Part shown: piece after piece, positions 1-9,600 of the stretch
How the letters are laid out: each line of letters opens with the position of its first letter
How positions within the stretch are numbered: the stretch's first letter is position 1
Origin: an uncultured Faecalibacterium sp.
GTDB lineage: Bacteria > Bacillota > Clostridia > Oscillospirales > Ruminococcaceae
Reading direction: 5' to 3'
Length of the DNA stretch: 64,000 nucleotides
Assembly: GCA_934524985.1 (NCBI GenBank)
Contig: CAKSYT010000001.1
Span: 1-64,000, forward strand
Notes under the pieces: generated by a model
Databases searched by the model: none
Seen by the model: the letters and a program-made list of their open reading frames with translations, nothing else
Told to the model about the DNA's origin: nothing
Translations under genes and position numbers: made by a program

Positions 1-24
1 TTTTCTTTTCCGGCATACAAAAAC

Positions 25-70
25 ACCCCATTTCCTAAACAGTATACCATACTGTCTAACAAATGGGGTG
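25..70. repeat. Long imperfect palindrome with inner operator-like repeat
   Basis: Outer arms CACCCCATTT (25-34) and AAATGGGGTG (61-70) are perfect complements. Inside lies a second perfect inverted repeat, ACAGTAT-acc-ATACTGT (40-56). It could be a hairpin at the end of an upstream transcript or a regulator site; no U-tract follows on the + strand. Confidence 0.5.
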
Positions 71-106
71 CAGTTCATTTTGTGCAGTGGCTTTTTTGCT
101 GCTTTT

Positions 107-280
107 TATAAGGTGCATCTGAAAAGTCGAAAATTTAGTCTATTTCTACAAACACAGCAGGATTTTGCGTTAAACAGCCTTGAAATCCACAAAGGATTCC
201 TGCGGCTGTTTGCCTTAAATCCCGCTTGTGCTTGCGAAATATTCGTCATTTTCTTTGTTTTCAGATGCACCCTAAGAAAA
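107..280. repeat. MITE-like non-coding element with terminal inverted repeats
   Basis: The arms GGTGCATCTGAAAA (112-125) and TTTTCAGATGCACC (258-271) are exact reverse complements, and partial complementarity continues outward to about 107 and 280. The interior is AT-rich compared with its neighbours and has no convincing gene. With the palindrome at 25-70 it fills the gap ahead of the MFS gene. The size and ends resemble a miniature inverted-repeat element; no target duplication was identified. Confidence 0.45.
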
Positions 281-347
281 TCCGGTTGCAAAGCCGCGAA
301 AAAATGGTTAAATAGAGAAAGGATATTTCCGCAAGGAGAGGTACACC

Positions 348-1487
348 ATGGAACAACAGAACACGCGCCTGCGCAATGCGGGCTTTGCGACCTTTTTCTT
401 CAGCGGCATCTGCGCTATCAGCGCGGGTGTGGTGGTCAGCCTGCTGCAGGAGCGCTACGGCTTTGCCTACGGCATGACCGGTACGCTGCTCTCCCTGATG
501 AGCGTGGGCAACCTGCTGGCAGGGCTGCTGATGGGGATGCTGCCCAGTGCGCTGGGCATGAAGCGCAGCGTGCTGCTGCTGACCATCGGCTACGCGGTGG
601 GCTATGCCGTCATGGGGCTGACCGGTGCAGTGGCGCTGCTGGCGGCAGCCTTTTTTGCGGTGGGCATCGCCAAGGGCAGCGTCATCAATACCTGTACCAT
701 TCTGGTCAGTGATCACTCTGCCGACCGCACCCGGGGCATGAACCTGATGCACAGCTGCTACGCCTGCGGCGCACTGCTGTGCCCCTTCCTCATCGCGGCA
801 GCAGCCCGGGTAAGCACCGAGCTGGCGGTGTTTCTGCTGGCAGCCATGGGCCTTTTGCTCTGGCTGGTGTACGTCTTTACCCCGCTGCGCGGCGGCAGGA
901 GCAAAAGCAGTGCCGAGAAGGAAGCCATCGACTGGAGCTTTCTGCGCTCTGCCCGCTTCTGGCTGCTGACCGGTCTGCTGTTCTTCCAGAACGCCGCCGA
1001 GCAGAGCGTCAACGGCTGGATGGTGACCTACTTCAAGGGCAGCGGCATCATTGCGGGCACGCTGGCGGCCTACACCGTCACCGTGATGTGGGGCGCTACG
1101 CTGGTGGGGCGGCTGCTCATCGCCTTTGTGTTCCCCTTAAAAAATCCCCGCAAGGCTATGGTGGGCATGAGCGTGCTGTGCACCGTGTTCTATGTGCTGC
1201 TGGTCATGGCGCACACGCAGGGCGCAGCCATTGCGCTGCTGTTCGCCTTTGCCATCTCGATGTCCGGGCTGAACCCCACCGCCGTGGCCAGCGCGGGCCG
1301 CATGACCAGTGTGACCAGCATGGGCATCATGCTGCCGGTGGCCTCCAGCGGTGCCATCCTGATGCCGTGGGTCATCGGCATCGTGGCCGAGCGCGCGGGG
1401 CTTGCCGCCGGTATGGCGTCTAATATCGTGCCCTGCGTGGGGCTGGTGGTCTTTACCATTCTGGTGGCAAAGCTGCCGGAGGAATGA
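348..1487 (+). CDS. MFS transporter
   Basis: A 379-residue polytopic membrane protein with about 12 hydrophobic helices, the usual size for the major facilitator superfamily. It probably exports or imports a small molecule across the cytoplasmic membrane; the substrate cannot be read from sequence. The hydrophilic break near residues 180-195 (charged RGGRSKSSAEKE) fits the central cytoplasmic loop between the six-helix halves. The ATG at 348 is preceded by AAGGAGAGG at good spacing. The gene stands alone, ends at 1487 and is followed by an intergenic hairpin repeat and the convergent queH. Confidence 0.85.
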   Translation: MEQQNTRLRNAGFATFFFSGICAISAGVVVSLLQERYGFAYGMTGTLLSLMSVGNLLAGLLMGMLPSALGMKRSVLLLTIGYAVGYAVMGLTGAVALLAAAFFAVGIAKGSVINTCTILVSDHSADRTRGMNLMHSCYACGALLCPFLIAAAARVSTELAVFLLAAMGLLLWLVYVFTPLRGGRSKSSAEKEAIDWSFLRSARFWLLTGLLFFQNAAEQSVNGWMVTYFKGSGIIAGTLAAYTVTVMWGATLVGRLLIAFVFPLKNPRKAMVGMSVLCTVFYVLLVMAHTQGAAIALLFAFAISMSGLNPTAVASAGRMTSVTSMGIMLPVASSGAILMPWVIGIVAERAGLAAGMASNIVPCVGLVVFTILVAKLPEE

Positions 1488-1538
1488 TGTGCCGCTGGCG
1501 CGGCAATGCCGTTTCCCTATAACCCTTTCTGTGAAAAT

Positions 1539-1640
1539 GGGGTTCAGGAAAGTCCGCAGACTTTCCTGAACCCCGAAATTATAAATAATGATTCCGCTGA
1601 TAATATCCAAAGCGCAGCGGAGGATATTTCAAATCGTTTT
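1539..1640 (+). repeat. Intergenic CCGCAGA-loop hairpin repeat, copy 1
   Basis: A 16-bp perfect stem (GGGGTTCAGGAAAGTC at 1539-1554 with its complement ending at 1574) closes a CGCA loop. It is followed by an AAATTATAAAT stretch, TTCCGCTG and a tail ending TTTCAAATCG. The same order recurs at 18159, 26213 and 54373 and, reversed, at 2588, 18008 and 44910. It lies between convergent genes and may also terminate transcription. Confidence 0.7.
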
Positions 1641-1643
1641 GCG

Positions 1644-2264
1644 TTATCCTTCAATGCCTCTTGCTTTTGCGCTGAACTCGCAGCCGCAGTAGTCCTGCCG
1701 GTACAGGCCGTACTGCTCCGAAAGCTGCAGGCTGCGCAGATAGCCGTTGTGCTTTTTGAAGTCCGAGGGCAGGTGCTTCACCCCGAACTCTGCCTCCAGC
1801 TCCTGCCCGATGGCGTTGATGCGGGCGGCGTCCTTGTGGGGGCTGATGGACAGGGTGGTGGTGAACCAGTCAAAGCCGTTGTCCCGGGCGTACTGCGCCG
1901 CGCGGCGCATCCGCAGCCGGTAGCAGACGGTGCAGCGGCTGCCGCGCTCCGGCTCGTTTTCCAGCCCGGCTACGGCGGTGTAGAACTGCTGCGGGTCGTA
2001 GGTGTCCTCCACCACGGTCACCCCCAGCGGGTGGGCTGCTGCTACAAATTTTTGCAGCTCCTCGCCCCGGCGGTAGTACTCTGCCGCAGGCCATGTGTTG
2101 GGGTTATAGTACAGCACCGTGATCTCGAAATACCGGCACAGCTGTTCCAGCACGGCACTGGAACAGGGGCCGCAGCAGGCGTGGAGCAAAAGCCGCGGGC
2201 GGGTATCGCCAAGGGTTGCCAGCACGGCGTCCATCTGCTGGGCATAGTTGCGTTGTGTTGCCAT
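1644..2264 (-). CDS. queH: Epoxyqueuosine reductase QueH
   Basis: QueH (formerly DUF208) performs the last step of queuosine synthesis, reducing epoxyqueuosine to queuosine in tRNA. The protein (206 residues) has the family hallmark HACCGPC at residues 28-34 near the N terminus, a second cysteine pair in RCTVCYRLRM, and a CGC motif near the C terminus (QDYCGCEF). These fit the iron-sulfur cluster and redox cysteines known for the family. The ATG at 2264 is chosen because AAAGGATG lies at normal distance; a more upstream ATG (2273) would abut its ribosome site. No other queuosine genes are adjacent. Confidence 0.9.
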   Translation of the reverse strand: MATQRNYAQQMDAVLATLGDTRPRLLLHACCGPCSSAVLEQLCRYFEITVLYYNPNTWPAAEYYRRGEELQKFVAAAHPLGVTVVEDTYDPQQFYTAVAGLENEPERGSRCTVCYRLRMRRAAQYARDNGFDWFTTTLSISPHKDAARINAIGQELEAEFGVKHLPSDFKKHNGYLRSLQLSEQYGLYRQDYCGCEFSAKARGIEG

Positions 2265-2286
2265 TGGTATCATCCTTTGCTATAAT
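2258..2286 (+). promoter_or_regulatory. Sigma-A type promoter for the DUF896 gene
   Basis: TTGCCA (2258-2263) and TATAAT (2281-2286) are separated by 17 nt and lead to the gene at 2339. A second TATAAT on the - strand (2304-2299) may serve queH, making the region a compact divergent promoter. Confidence 0.6.
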
Positions 2287-2338
2287 GGTCTTGCCTACAT
2301 TATAGCATATTTTGCGATGAAATACAGGAGGTTTCCCC

Positions 2339-2563
2339 ATGACGGAAGAAAAGATCGCCCGCATCAATGCGCTGGCCAAAAAGAGCAAGACCACCGGCCT
2401 GACCGAGGCCGAAAAAGCCGAGCAGCAGGCACTGCGGCAGGAGTATCTGGCCGACATCAAGGCCAGCCTGCGCAGCCAGCTGGAGCGCACGTCCATTCAG
2501 GAGCCGGACGGCACCATCCACAAGGTGACCCGCCGCACCGACCTGACCGGGGAGCGCAGCTGA
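2339..2563 (+). CDS. DUF896 family protein
   Basis: A 74-residue, highly charged cytoplasmic protein matching the DUF896 (YnzC/YneA-type) pattern: an N-terminal helix with KIARINALAKKSK, then LTEAEKAEQQALRQEYL and a C-terminal basic stretch. Members in Bacillus are small SOS- or stress-linked proteins, but no function is firmly assigned. The ATG is preceded by CAGGAGG. The gene has its own promoter and is followed by a hairpin with a T-run. Confidence 0.85.
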   Translation: MTEEKIARINALAKKSKTTGLTEAEKAEQQALRQEYLADIKASLRSQLERTSIQEPDGTIHKVTRRTDLTGERS

Positions 2564-2587
2564 GAGCGGAAGAATCGTTTTGATTTC

Positions 2588-2629
2588 GGGGCACAGAGAC
2601 GTCTGCGGGCGTTTCTGTGCCCCGTTTTT
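2588..2629 (+). terminator. Hairpin repeat (reverse copy) acting as terminator
   Basis: GGGGCACAGAGACGTC pairs with the arm ending at 2623 around a TGCG loop, followed by GTTTTT. The AT-rich flank on its left matches, reversed, the flank of the hairpin repeat family seen at 1539. Confidence 0.75.
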
Positions 2630-2713
2630 ACAGGTGGTGCCGCAAGGCTTCCCCGCACGCATTTTTGCCTGCCCGCATAGGATGGCGCACAGCGGAAAAG
2701 GGGAGATGACGGC

Positions 2714-3508
2714 ATGAGACAGACAAAGCGGTTTGCGGTGGTGGGCAGCGATGCCCGGCAGGCGGCGGCAGGGCATGCACTGGCGCGGGCGGGGTATACG
2801 GTGGGCGGCGTGCAGCAGCTGCCGCAGGCAGACTGCATTCTGCTGCCGCTCCCGCTGGAACAGGCCGGTCTGCCGCTGGCGCAGCTGCTGGGCGCGGCAA
2901 AGCCCGGTGCGCTGGCACTGGGCGGCAAGGTGACGGACAGCGCAATGGCCATTGCCCGGGCGGCGGGAGTGGAACTGGTGGATTACTTTGCCCGCCCGGA
3001 GCTGACCGTGTATAACGCCATCCCCACCGCCGAGGGCTGTATCGGCATTCTGCTGGAGCGGCGCAGCCGTACCCTGTGGGGCGCGGCGGTGCTGGTGCTG
3101 GGCTTTGGCCCGGTGGGGCGGGCGCTTGCGGTGCGTCTGGCGGCACTGGGCGTGCGGGTGACCGTGGCGGCACGCCGCCCGGTGCAGCGGGCTATGGCAG
3201 AGGAGCTGGGTCTGCGGGCAGTGCCGCTGACAGACCTTGCCGCCGCAGCTGCCGCCTTTGATACGGTGGTGAACACCATCCCCGCGCCGGTGCTGACGGC
3301 GGCAGTGCTGGCAGCGCTGCCGAAGGGGTGTCTGATCGTGGATCTGGCGTCAAAGCCCGGCGGCACAGACTTTGCCGCCGCCCGGCGGCTGGGGCACACG
3401 GCGCTGCACGCGCTGAGCCTGCCGACGGTCTGGGCACCGGAAACGGCAGGGGAAGCGCTGGCACGCACGGTGCAAGCCATTTTGCAGGAGCGGGAGGGAA
3501 CGGTATGA
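2714..3508 (+). CDS. dpaA: Dipicolinate synthase subunit A
   Basis: DpaA, with DpaB, converts a lysine-pathway intermediate into dipicolinate, the calcium chelator of endospores. The 264-residue protein shows a Rossmann-type nucleotide fold (VLVLGFGPVGRALAVRL, about residues 125-141) followed by LIVDLASKPGGTDFAAA and LSLPTVWAPETAG, all typical of DpaA. It is somewhat shorter than the roughly 300-residue Bacillus protein. It overlaps dpaB by ATGA at 3505-3508, so the two are translationally coupled. No dapA or asd gene lies next to it, unlike the Bacillus spoVF locus. Confidence 0.85.
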   Translation: MRQTKRFAVVGSDARQAAAGHALARAGYTVGGVQQLPQADCILLPLPLEQAGLPLAQLLGAAKPGALALGGKVTDSAMAIARAAGVELVDYFARPELTVYNAIPTAEGCIGILLERRSRTLWGAAVLVLGFGPVGRALAVRLAALGVRVTVAARRPVQRAMAEELGLRAVPLTDLAAAAAAFDTVVNTIPAPVLTAAVLAALPKGCLIVDLASKPGGTDFAAARRLGHTALHALSLPTVWAPETAGEALARTVQAILQEREGTV

Positions 3509-4098
3509 CCACAGAGAAAAAGGGCTGTCTTGCATTTGCGGTATGCGGCAGCTTTTGCACGCTGGAGGACGCCTTGGGCGCGGCGCAGGCGCTGACGGCA
3601 CAGGGCTGGACGCTGCTGCCCATTATGAGCTTTGCCGCGCAGCAGGATACCCGGTTCGGCACCGGGGAGAGCTGGCGGCAGCGTTTGCAGGCCGTTACCG
3701 GGCAGCCGGTGCTGGATACCTTGCAGGCGGTGGAGCCGCTGGGCCCCCGGCGGCTGGCACAGGCGCTGGTAGTCGCGCCCTGCACCGGCGCAACGCTGGC
3801 GCGGCTGGCGGCGGGGCTTTCGGATACGCCGGTGACCCTTGCCGCCAAAAGCTTGTTGCGGGTGGGCAGTCCGGTGGTGCTGGCAGTGTCCACCAACGAT
3901 GGCCTTGGCGCTTCCGGCGAAAATATGGCGCGGCTGTGCCAGCGCAAGCACTATTTCTTTGTGCCCTACGGGCAGGATGACCCCTTTGCCAAGCCCCAGA
4001 GCCTGAAGGCAGACCTTGCCCTGCTGCCCGCCGCAGTGGACGCCGCTATGCGGGGCGAGCAGCTGCAGCCGGTGCTGCTGGGGCAAAGGAATGCGTAA
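3505..4098 (+). CDS. dpaB: Dipicolinate synthase subunit B
   Basis: A 197-residue flavoprotein-family protein (same fold as phosphopantothenoylcysteine decarboxylase) that partners DpaA. Visible features are an N-terminal FAVCGSFCTLEDAL, a central LVVAPCTGATLARLAAG and VVLAVSTNDGLGASGEN, matching the DpaB flavin-fold signature. The ATG at 3505 overlaps the dpaA stop, with GGAGGGAAC just upstream. A longer open frame extends upstream inside dpaA but would lack a ribosome site. Confidence 0.85.
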   Translation: MTTEKKGCLAFAVCGSFCTLEDALGAAQALTAQGWTLLPIMSFAAQQDTRFGTGESWRQRLQAVTGQPVLDTLQAVEPLGPRRLAQALVVAPCTGATLARLAAGLSDTPVTLAAKSLLRVGSPVVLAVSTNDGLGASGENMARLCQRKHYFFVPYGQDDPFAKPQSLKADLALLPAAVDAAMRGEQLQPVLLGQRNA

Positions 4099-4179
4099 AT
4101 CTCTTTTCAGCGGGGAGAAAATGTGGTATACTTCAAATGATGCCTTGCTGGCATAAAACTGACAAGCGGAGAATACCTG

Positions 4180-5511
4180 ATGAAAAAATTTACCGCAGCA
4201 CTGTGCACTGTGCTGCTTTTGATAGGCGCTGTGCTGGTGCCCGGCGCGGCAGCAGCAGGCCCGGCGCTGGCCAATACCCGGGCATACTGCATCGTGGATG
4301 CAGACACCGGCCTTGTGCTGGCGCAGCAGAATATGGACGAGGAGCTGCACCCGGCCTCCATCACAAAAGTGATGACCCTCGGTCTTGCCTGCGAAAAGGC
4401 GCAGGGGGACTGGGATGACGTAAAACTGACCGTGACCCACGAGGATGTCTACTCGCTGGCGGGCACGGATTCCAGCCACATCGCCCTGCTGGAAGGGGAA
4501 GAGGTTCCCTTGGTAGATGCGCTGTACGCCACCCAGATGGCAAGCGCCAACGATGGTGCCAACCTGCTGGCAGAGTATTTCGGCGGCGGCACCATCGCGG
4601 ACGGCGTGGCGGCCATGAATGCACAGGTGGAGGAGCTGGGGCTTGCCCACACCCATTTTGCAAACCCCCACGGCATCAGCGATGACGACCACTACACCAG
4701 CTGCTACGATATGGCGCAGATCCTGCGCTGGGCATTGCAGCAGCCGGGGTTTGAGGATGTGTTCACCCGCAACCAGATGTACACCATGCAGCCCACCAAC
4801 ATCCAGCCGGTGACCCGCTACTTCTCCCAGCAGGATAAGATCCGCATCGGTTCCAGCCGCTACCATATCGGCAGCGTGCTGGGCTCCAAGCTGGGCTACA
4901 CCAACACCGCCCGGTACAGCTACGTCTGTCTGGCGGAGCAGGACGGGGTGCGGCTGATCTGCGTGACCATGCAAAGCCAGCTGAGCACCGATAAATATAA
5001 CGATATGCGCACCCTGCTGGACTACGCCTTTGCTACCTATAAAAACTACACCCAGCTGCCCGGCGGCAGCGTCACCGCACAACTGGCAGTGGCGGGCGGC
5101 GGGCAGAGCCTTGGCACCGTTACCGTAGCCGACCCCGGGGTGAAGCTGCTGCTGGCAGAGGGCTTATCCGCACAGGATGTGACCGTGGACTTGGAGCTGC
5201 CGGAGCAGTACTTGCTGGGTGCAGAGCCCGCCGTGTATGCGGTGTACACCCTGAACGGCGGCAAAAAACAGGAGAGCACCAGCGTGCGGGTAAAGGCTGA
5301 GATCACCGGTCTTGCCGAGCTGCTGGAGCAGAGCACCGGCACAACGCTGGAAGCCGCCAAGGACGTGGAGCCGGGTAACAGCGCATGGCTGCTGGCGGGC
5401 ATCTCGGTGGGGTGCACCGTGGGTGCGGCAGTGATCACGGTGCTGGTGCTGCGGGTGCATTCCCGCCTGAAAAAGCGCCGCAAAACGGCAAGACGCCGCA
5501 ACAAAGCGTAA
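4180..5511 (+). CDS. dacF: D-alanyl-D-alanine carboxypeptidase (DacF-like, S11)
   Basis: A penicillin-binding protein of peptidase family S11 that trims the terminal D-alanine of peptidoglycan stem peptides outside the membrane. The 443-residue product has a signal peptide (residues 1-26), the active-site SITK (60-63), the SAN triad motif (122-124) and KLG (237-239) where KTG is usual. A C-terminal domain follows, then a membrane helix near 395-420 and a basic RRKTARRRN tail, the usual anchor. It lies 81 bp after dpaB, consistent with a spore-cortex role, although vegetative S11 enzymes look similar. Confidence 0.88.
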   Translation: MKKFTAALCTVLLLIGAVLVPGAAAAGPALANTRAYCIVDADTGLVLAQQNMDEELHPASITKVMTLGLACEKAQGDWDDVKLTVTHEDVYSLAGTDSSHIALLEGEEVPLVDALYATQMASANDGANLLAEYFGGGTIADGVAAMNAQVEELGLAHTHFANPHGISDDDHYTSCYDMAQILRWALQQPGFEDVFTRNQMYTMQPTNIQPVTRYFSQQDKIRIGSSRYHIGSVLGSKLGYTNTARYSYVCLAEQDGVRLICVTMQSQLSTDKYNDMRTLLDYAFATYKNYTQLPGGSVTAQLAVAGGGQSLGTVTVADPGVKLLLAEGLSAQDVTVDLELPEQYLLGAEPAVYAVYTLNGGKKQESTSVRVKAEITGLAELLEQSTGTTLEAAKDVEPGNSAWLLAGISVGCTVGAAVITVLVLRVHSRLKKRRKTARRRNKA

Positions 5512-5578
5512 AAGCCTGTCCAAACCAGACTTTTCCAGATAAAGAAAAAGCTTTCAGAAAAAAGAGAGGTATAATATC

Positions 5579-6145
5579 ATGGGTAAGTTTATTTTTACGC
5601 AGACCGAGATCCCCGGCGTGGTGGTCATTGAGCCGCAGGTGTTCGGCGACGACCGCGGCTATTTTATGGAGACCTACCAGAAGGATCAGTTCGCAGAGGC
5701 CGGCATCGACAAGGAATTTGTGCAGGACAACCAGAGCCGCTCCACCCGGGGCGTGCTGCGCGGGCTGCACTTCCAGAAGAACCACACGCAGGGCAAGCTG
5801 GTGCGCGTGACCAAGGGCGAGGTGTATGACGTAGCCGTGGACTGCCGCCCCCACAGCGCTACCTTTGGCAAGTGGGTGGGCGTGACCCTTTCCGAGGACA
5901 ACAAGAAGATGTTCTATATCCCGGAAGGCTTTGCCCACGGCTTTCTGGTGCTGAGCGATGTGGCAGAGTTCTGCTACAAGTGCACCGATGTCTACGACCC
6001 CACCAGCGAGGGCGGCATCCCCTACGACGACCCCACCGTCAACGTGCAGTGGCCGGACTGCGGCTGCGAGCACAAGACCAGCGCAAAGGACAAGCTGCAC
6101 GAGCCCTTTGCCGCCCAGAAGTTCGAGTATTTTGAAAAGTGGTGA
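5579..6145 (+). CDS. rfbC: dTDP-4-dehydrorhamnose 3,5-epimerase
   Basis: RmlC/RfbC epimerises dTDP-4-keto-6-deoxyglucose on the way to dTDP-L-rhamnose. The 188-residue protein has the cupin family signatures RSTRGVLRGLHFQ (catalytic His64) and FAHGFLVLSD, and ends in the usual C-terminal region. The start follows AAAGAGAGG. It opens a run of four tightly spaced genes (ABC permease, ATPase, glycosyltransferase), which suggests that a rhamnose-containing surface polysaccharide is assembled and exported here. The other rml genes are not in the window. Confidence 0.93.
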   Translation: MGKFIFTQTEIPGVVVIEPQVFGDDRGYFMETYQKDQFAEAGIDKEFVQDNQSRSTRGVLRGLHFQKNHTQGKLVRVTKGEVYDVAVDCRPHSATFGKWVGVTLSEDNKKMFYIPEGFAHGFLVLSDVAEFCYKCTDVYDPTSEGGIPYDDPTVNVQWPDCGCEHKTSAKDKLHEPFAAQKFEYFEKW

Positions 6146-6151
6146 TCGCCC

Positions 6152-6961
6152 GTGGCAAAACTCAAAGCAATGTGGAACGGCTTCTGGCGCTACCGCTATC
6201 TGCTGTGGAACCTTGTAAGCCGTGATTTCAAGCTGAAATACCGCCGCAGCGTGCTGGGCGTGGTGTGGAGCGTTTTGAACCCGCTGCTGATGTGCCTTGT
6301 GTACTGGGCGGTGTTCAGCAGCCTGATGGATATGCGGGGCAGCGGCATCGACAACTTTGCCGTCTTTCTGATGTGCGGTCAGCTGCTGTTCAACTTCTTC
6401 AACGAGGCCACCTCCACCAGCATGAGCAGTGTGCTCAGCGCCGCCCCGCTGCTGAAAAAGGTGTATATCCCCAAGTATATCTTCCCGCTGGAAAAATGCT
6501 GCTTTGCCATGGTGAACTGCGTGTTCAGCTTTGTGGCGCTGCTGCTGGTCATGATCTTTACCGGCGCGCCCTTCCACCTGACCATTTTCGAGGCGCTGTA
6601 CCCGCTGGTGACCTTGTTCTTCTTCAGCCTCGGGGTCAGTATGTTCTTAGCGGCGGCTACGGTGTTCTTCCGGGATATCATGCACATCTGGAGCGTGTTC
6701 ATCACCGCGCTGCTGTATTTCTCCGCCATCTTCTACGACCCCACCCAGATGACCTTTTCCATCGGCGGGTTCAATATGCAGCAGATCATCAAGCTGAACC
6801 CCATGTACTGGTATATCACGGGCTTCCGCCGCACGGTGATGTGGGGCATCCCGCTGGATCTGAATATGTTCCTTGTCTGCGGCATCTGCGCGGTGCTGTC
6901 CATGGTGGTGGGACTGTGGGTGTTCCGCAAAACGCAGGACCGCTTTGTGCTGCACATTTAA
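6152..6961 (+). CDS. ABC transporter permease for polysaccharide export
   Basis: A 269-residue membrane protein of the ABC-2 type (Wzm/TagG family), with an amphipathic N terminus, the conserved RDFKLKYRRSVLGVVWSVLNP segment shortened here to its core LKYRRSVLGVVWS, and about six membrane helices. It forms the channel that flips or exports a lipid-linked glycan. The start is GTG at 6152, six bases after the rfbC stop. The ATPase follows 12 bp after its stop. Confidence 0.9.
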   Translation: MAKLKAMWNGFWRYRYLLWNLVSRDFKLKYRRSVLGVVWSVLNPLLMCLVYWAVFSSLMDMRGSGIDNFAVFLMCGQLLFNFFNEATSTSMSSVLSAAPLLKKVYIPKYIFPLEKCCFAMVNCVFSFVALLLVMIFTGAPFHLTIFEALYPLVTLFFFSLGVSMFLAAATVFFRDIMHIWSVFITALLYFSAIFYDPTQMTFSIGGFNMQQIIKLNPMYWYITGFRRTVMWGIPLDLNMFLVCGICAVLSMVVGLWVFRKTQDRFVLHI

Positions 6962-6973
6962 GGAGGGTGAACA

Positions 6974-7717
<744 letters not shown>

Positions 7718-7718
7718 T

Positions 7719-9596
7719 ATGAATGTACGGTTGAAACGCGCTAAGGAGCTTGCCGGCTACGCCGTGCAGCTGACAAAGGACGAGGGCCTGTCTACTATGG
7801 TCAAGCGCGGCGCGGGCTTTGTGAAGCGCCGCTGCTTTGGCAAGCGTGCACGCTATCTGCCCGCCAAAAAGGTGCTGGAAGCCCAGCGCGCAGAGATGGC
7901 AGGCAAAACGGCGGCAGACTGCGGGCTGCCCATCATTTCGGTGCTGACCCCGCTGTACAATACCCCGGAAAAATACCTGCGGGAATTTCTGGATTCCTTT
8001 GTGGGGCAGACTGCGCCCAACGGGCAGCTCTGCCTTGCCGATGCTTCGGACGCCGCCCACGGGGACGTGGAACGGATCGTAAAGGAATATCAGCAAAAGA
8101 ATCAACAAATCGTATACAAAAAGATCGAAAATAAGGGCATTGCGGCCAACACCAACGCCGCCGCGCAGCTGGCAGCAGGGGAGTATCTGGCGCTGGCCGA
8201 CCACGACGACATTCTGGCACCCCATGCCCTGTACACCATGGGCAAGGCCATTTTGCAGCTGCGGCAGCGCGGCGAACCGGACGGCTTTTTGTACAGTGAT
8301 GAAGCGCTGTTCACCAAGAGCATCCGCCGCCCCATGGTGGCGCACTTCAAGCCGGACTACGCCCCGGACTACCTGCTGTGCTGCAACTACATCTGCCATC
8401 TGGCGGTGTTTCAAAAAGCGCTGTGGGAGCAGCTGGGCGGCGAACGCTCGGAATGCGACGGCAGTCAGGACCATGACCTGTTCCTACGGCTGCTGGAAAA
8501 GACCGGCGGTGCCGCCCATGTGCCGCAGGTGCTCTACTACTGGCGGGTGCACGCAGGGTCTACCTCCGGCGGTGCCGATGCTAAGCCATACGTTGCGGCG
8601 GCAGCAAAAAAGGCGCTGGCAGACCACCTGACCCGCACTGGACGCACCGGCACGGTGGAGGACGGCTTGTTCCCCAGCACCTACCGGGTGAAGTGGGACA
8701 TCGTAGGCGAACCCAAGGTGAGCATTCTCATCCCCAACAAGGATCACACCGAGGATTTGGAAAAGTGCCTGCACAGCATCTGGACAAAGACCGCGTGGGA
8801 GCACTTTGAGGTCATCGTGGTGGAGAACAACTCCACCGACCCCGCCACCTTTGCCTACTATAAAAAGGCGCAGCAGCGCTACGACGGCCTGCGGGTGGTC
8901 ACCTACCCGAAAAAGGGCTTCAACTTTTCCGGCATCAACAACTTTGGCCGCAAGTACGCCACCGGCGAGTATCTGCTGCTGCTGAATAACGACGTGGAGG
9001 TGCGCAATGGCGACTGGCTCACCGAGCTTCTGCGCCAATGCGCCCACCCCGGCGGGGCGGCAGTGTGCGGCGCCATGCTCTGGTACCCGGACGAGACTAT
9101 CCAGCACGCGGGCGTCATTACCGGGCTGGGGGGCTACGCGGGGCACAGCCACAAGTACAAAAAGGCTGGCGGCAGCGGCTATATGTTCCGCACCGCCACG
9201 GTGCAGGATTTTTCCGCCGTCACCGGTGCCTGCCTGCTGGTAAAGACCAGCGTGTGGGACAAGGTGAAGGGGCTGGACGAAGCCTTTGCGGTGGCCTTCA
9301 ACGATGTGGACTTCTGCCTGCGGGTGCGGGATGCGGGCTACCGCATTGCGTGGACGCCCTACGCCCAGCTGACCCACTACGAGAGCAAGAGCCGCGGCGG
9401 GGACGAAAAAGACCCGGTAAAGGCACGGCGCTTTGCCACCGAACAGCAGCGCCTGTACGATGTGCACGGCAAGGCGAACATCCTGCACGACCCCTACTAC
9501 AACCCCAACCTGACCATGGACCGGGAGGATTTTTCCGAAAGCGATGATCTGCGCGGGCTGAAAGAGGGACGCATCACGGTGCAGTGGAGGGAATAA
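7719..9596 (+). CDS. Two-domain family 2 glycosyltransferase
   Basis: A 625-residue cytoplasmic enzyme with two tandem GT2 domains. The first starts at ISVLTPLYNTPEKYL (about residue 71) and carries LADHDDILAPHALY. The second starts at VSILIPNKDHTEDL (about residue 335) and carries LLLNNDVEVRNGDW and VAFNDVDFCLRV. Each has the Asp-containing metal/nucleotide-sugar site. Such proteins add rhamnose or related sugars to O-antigen or rhamnan chains, which fits the adjacent rfbC and ABC exporter. Its start is 2 bp after the ATPase stop. Confidence 0.9.
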   Translation: MNVRLKRAKELAGYAVQLTKDEGLSTMVKRGAGFVKRRCFGKRARYLPAKKVLEAQRAEMAGKTAADCGLPIISVLTPLYNTPEKYLREFLDSFVGQTAPNGQLCLADASDAAHGDVERIVKEYQQKNQQIVYKKIENKGIAANTNAAAQLAAGEYLALADHDDILAPHALYTMGKAILQLRQRGEPDGFLYSDEALFTKSIRRPMVAHFKPDYAPDYLLCCNYICHLAVFQKALWEQLGGERSECDGSQDHDLFLRLLEKTGGAAHVPQVLYYWRVHAGSTSGGADAKPYVAAAAKKALADHLTRTGRTGTVEDGLFPSTYRVKWDIVGEPKVSILIPNKDHTEDLEKCLHSIWTKTAWEHFEVIVVENNSTDPATFAYYKKAQQRYDGLRVVTYPKKGFNFSGINNFGRKYATGEYLLLLNNDVEVRNGDWLTELLRQCAHPGGAAVCGAMLWYPDETIQHAGVITGLGGYAGHSHKYKKAGGSGYMFRTATVQDFSAVTGACLLVKTSVWDKVKGLDEAFAVAFNDVDFCLRVRDAGYRIAWTPYAQLTHYESKSRGGDEKDPVKARRFATEQQRLYDVHGKANILHDPYYNPNLTMDREDFSESDDLRGLKEGRITVQWRE

Positions 9597-9600
9597 CAGC

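Noticed and set aside
2983..5082. Open frame of 699 codons on the - strand
   Set aside because: Antisense to dpaA, dpaB and dacF together, which carry recognisable motifs and coupled starts.
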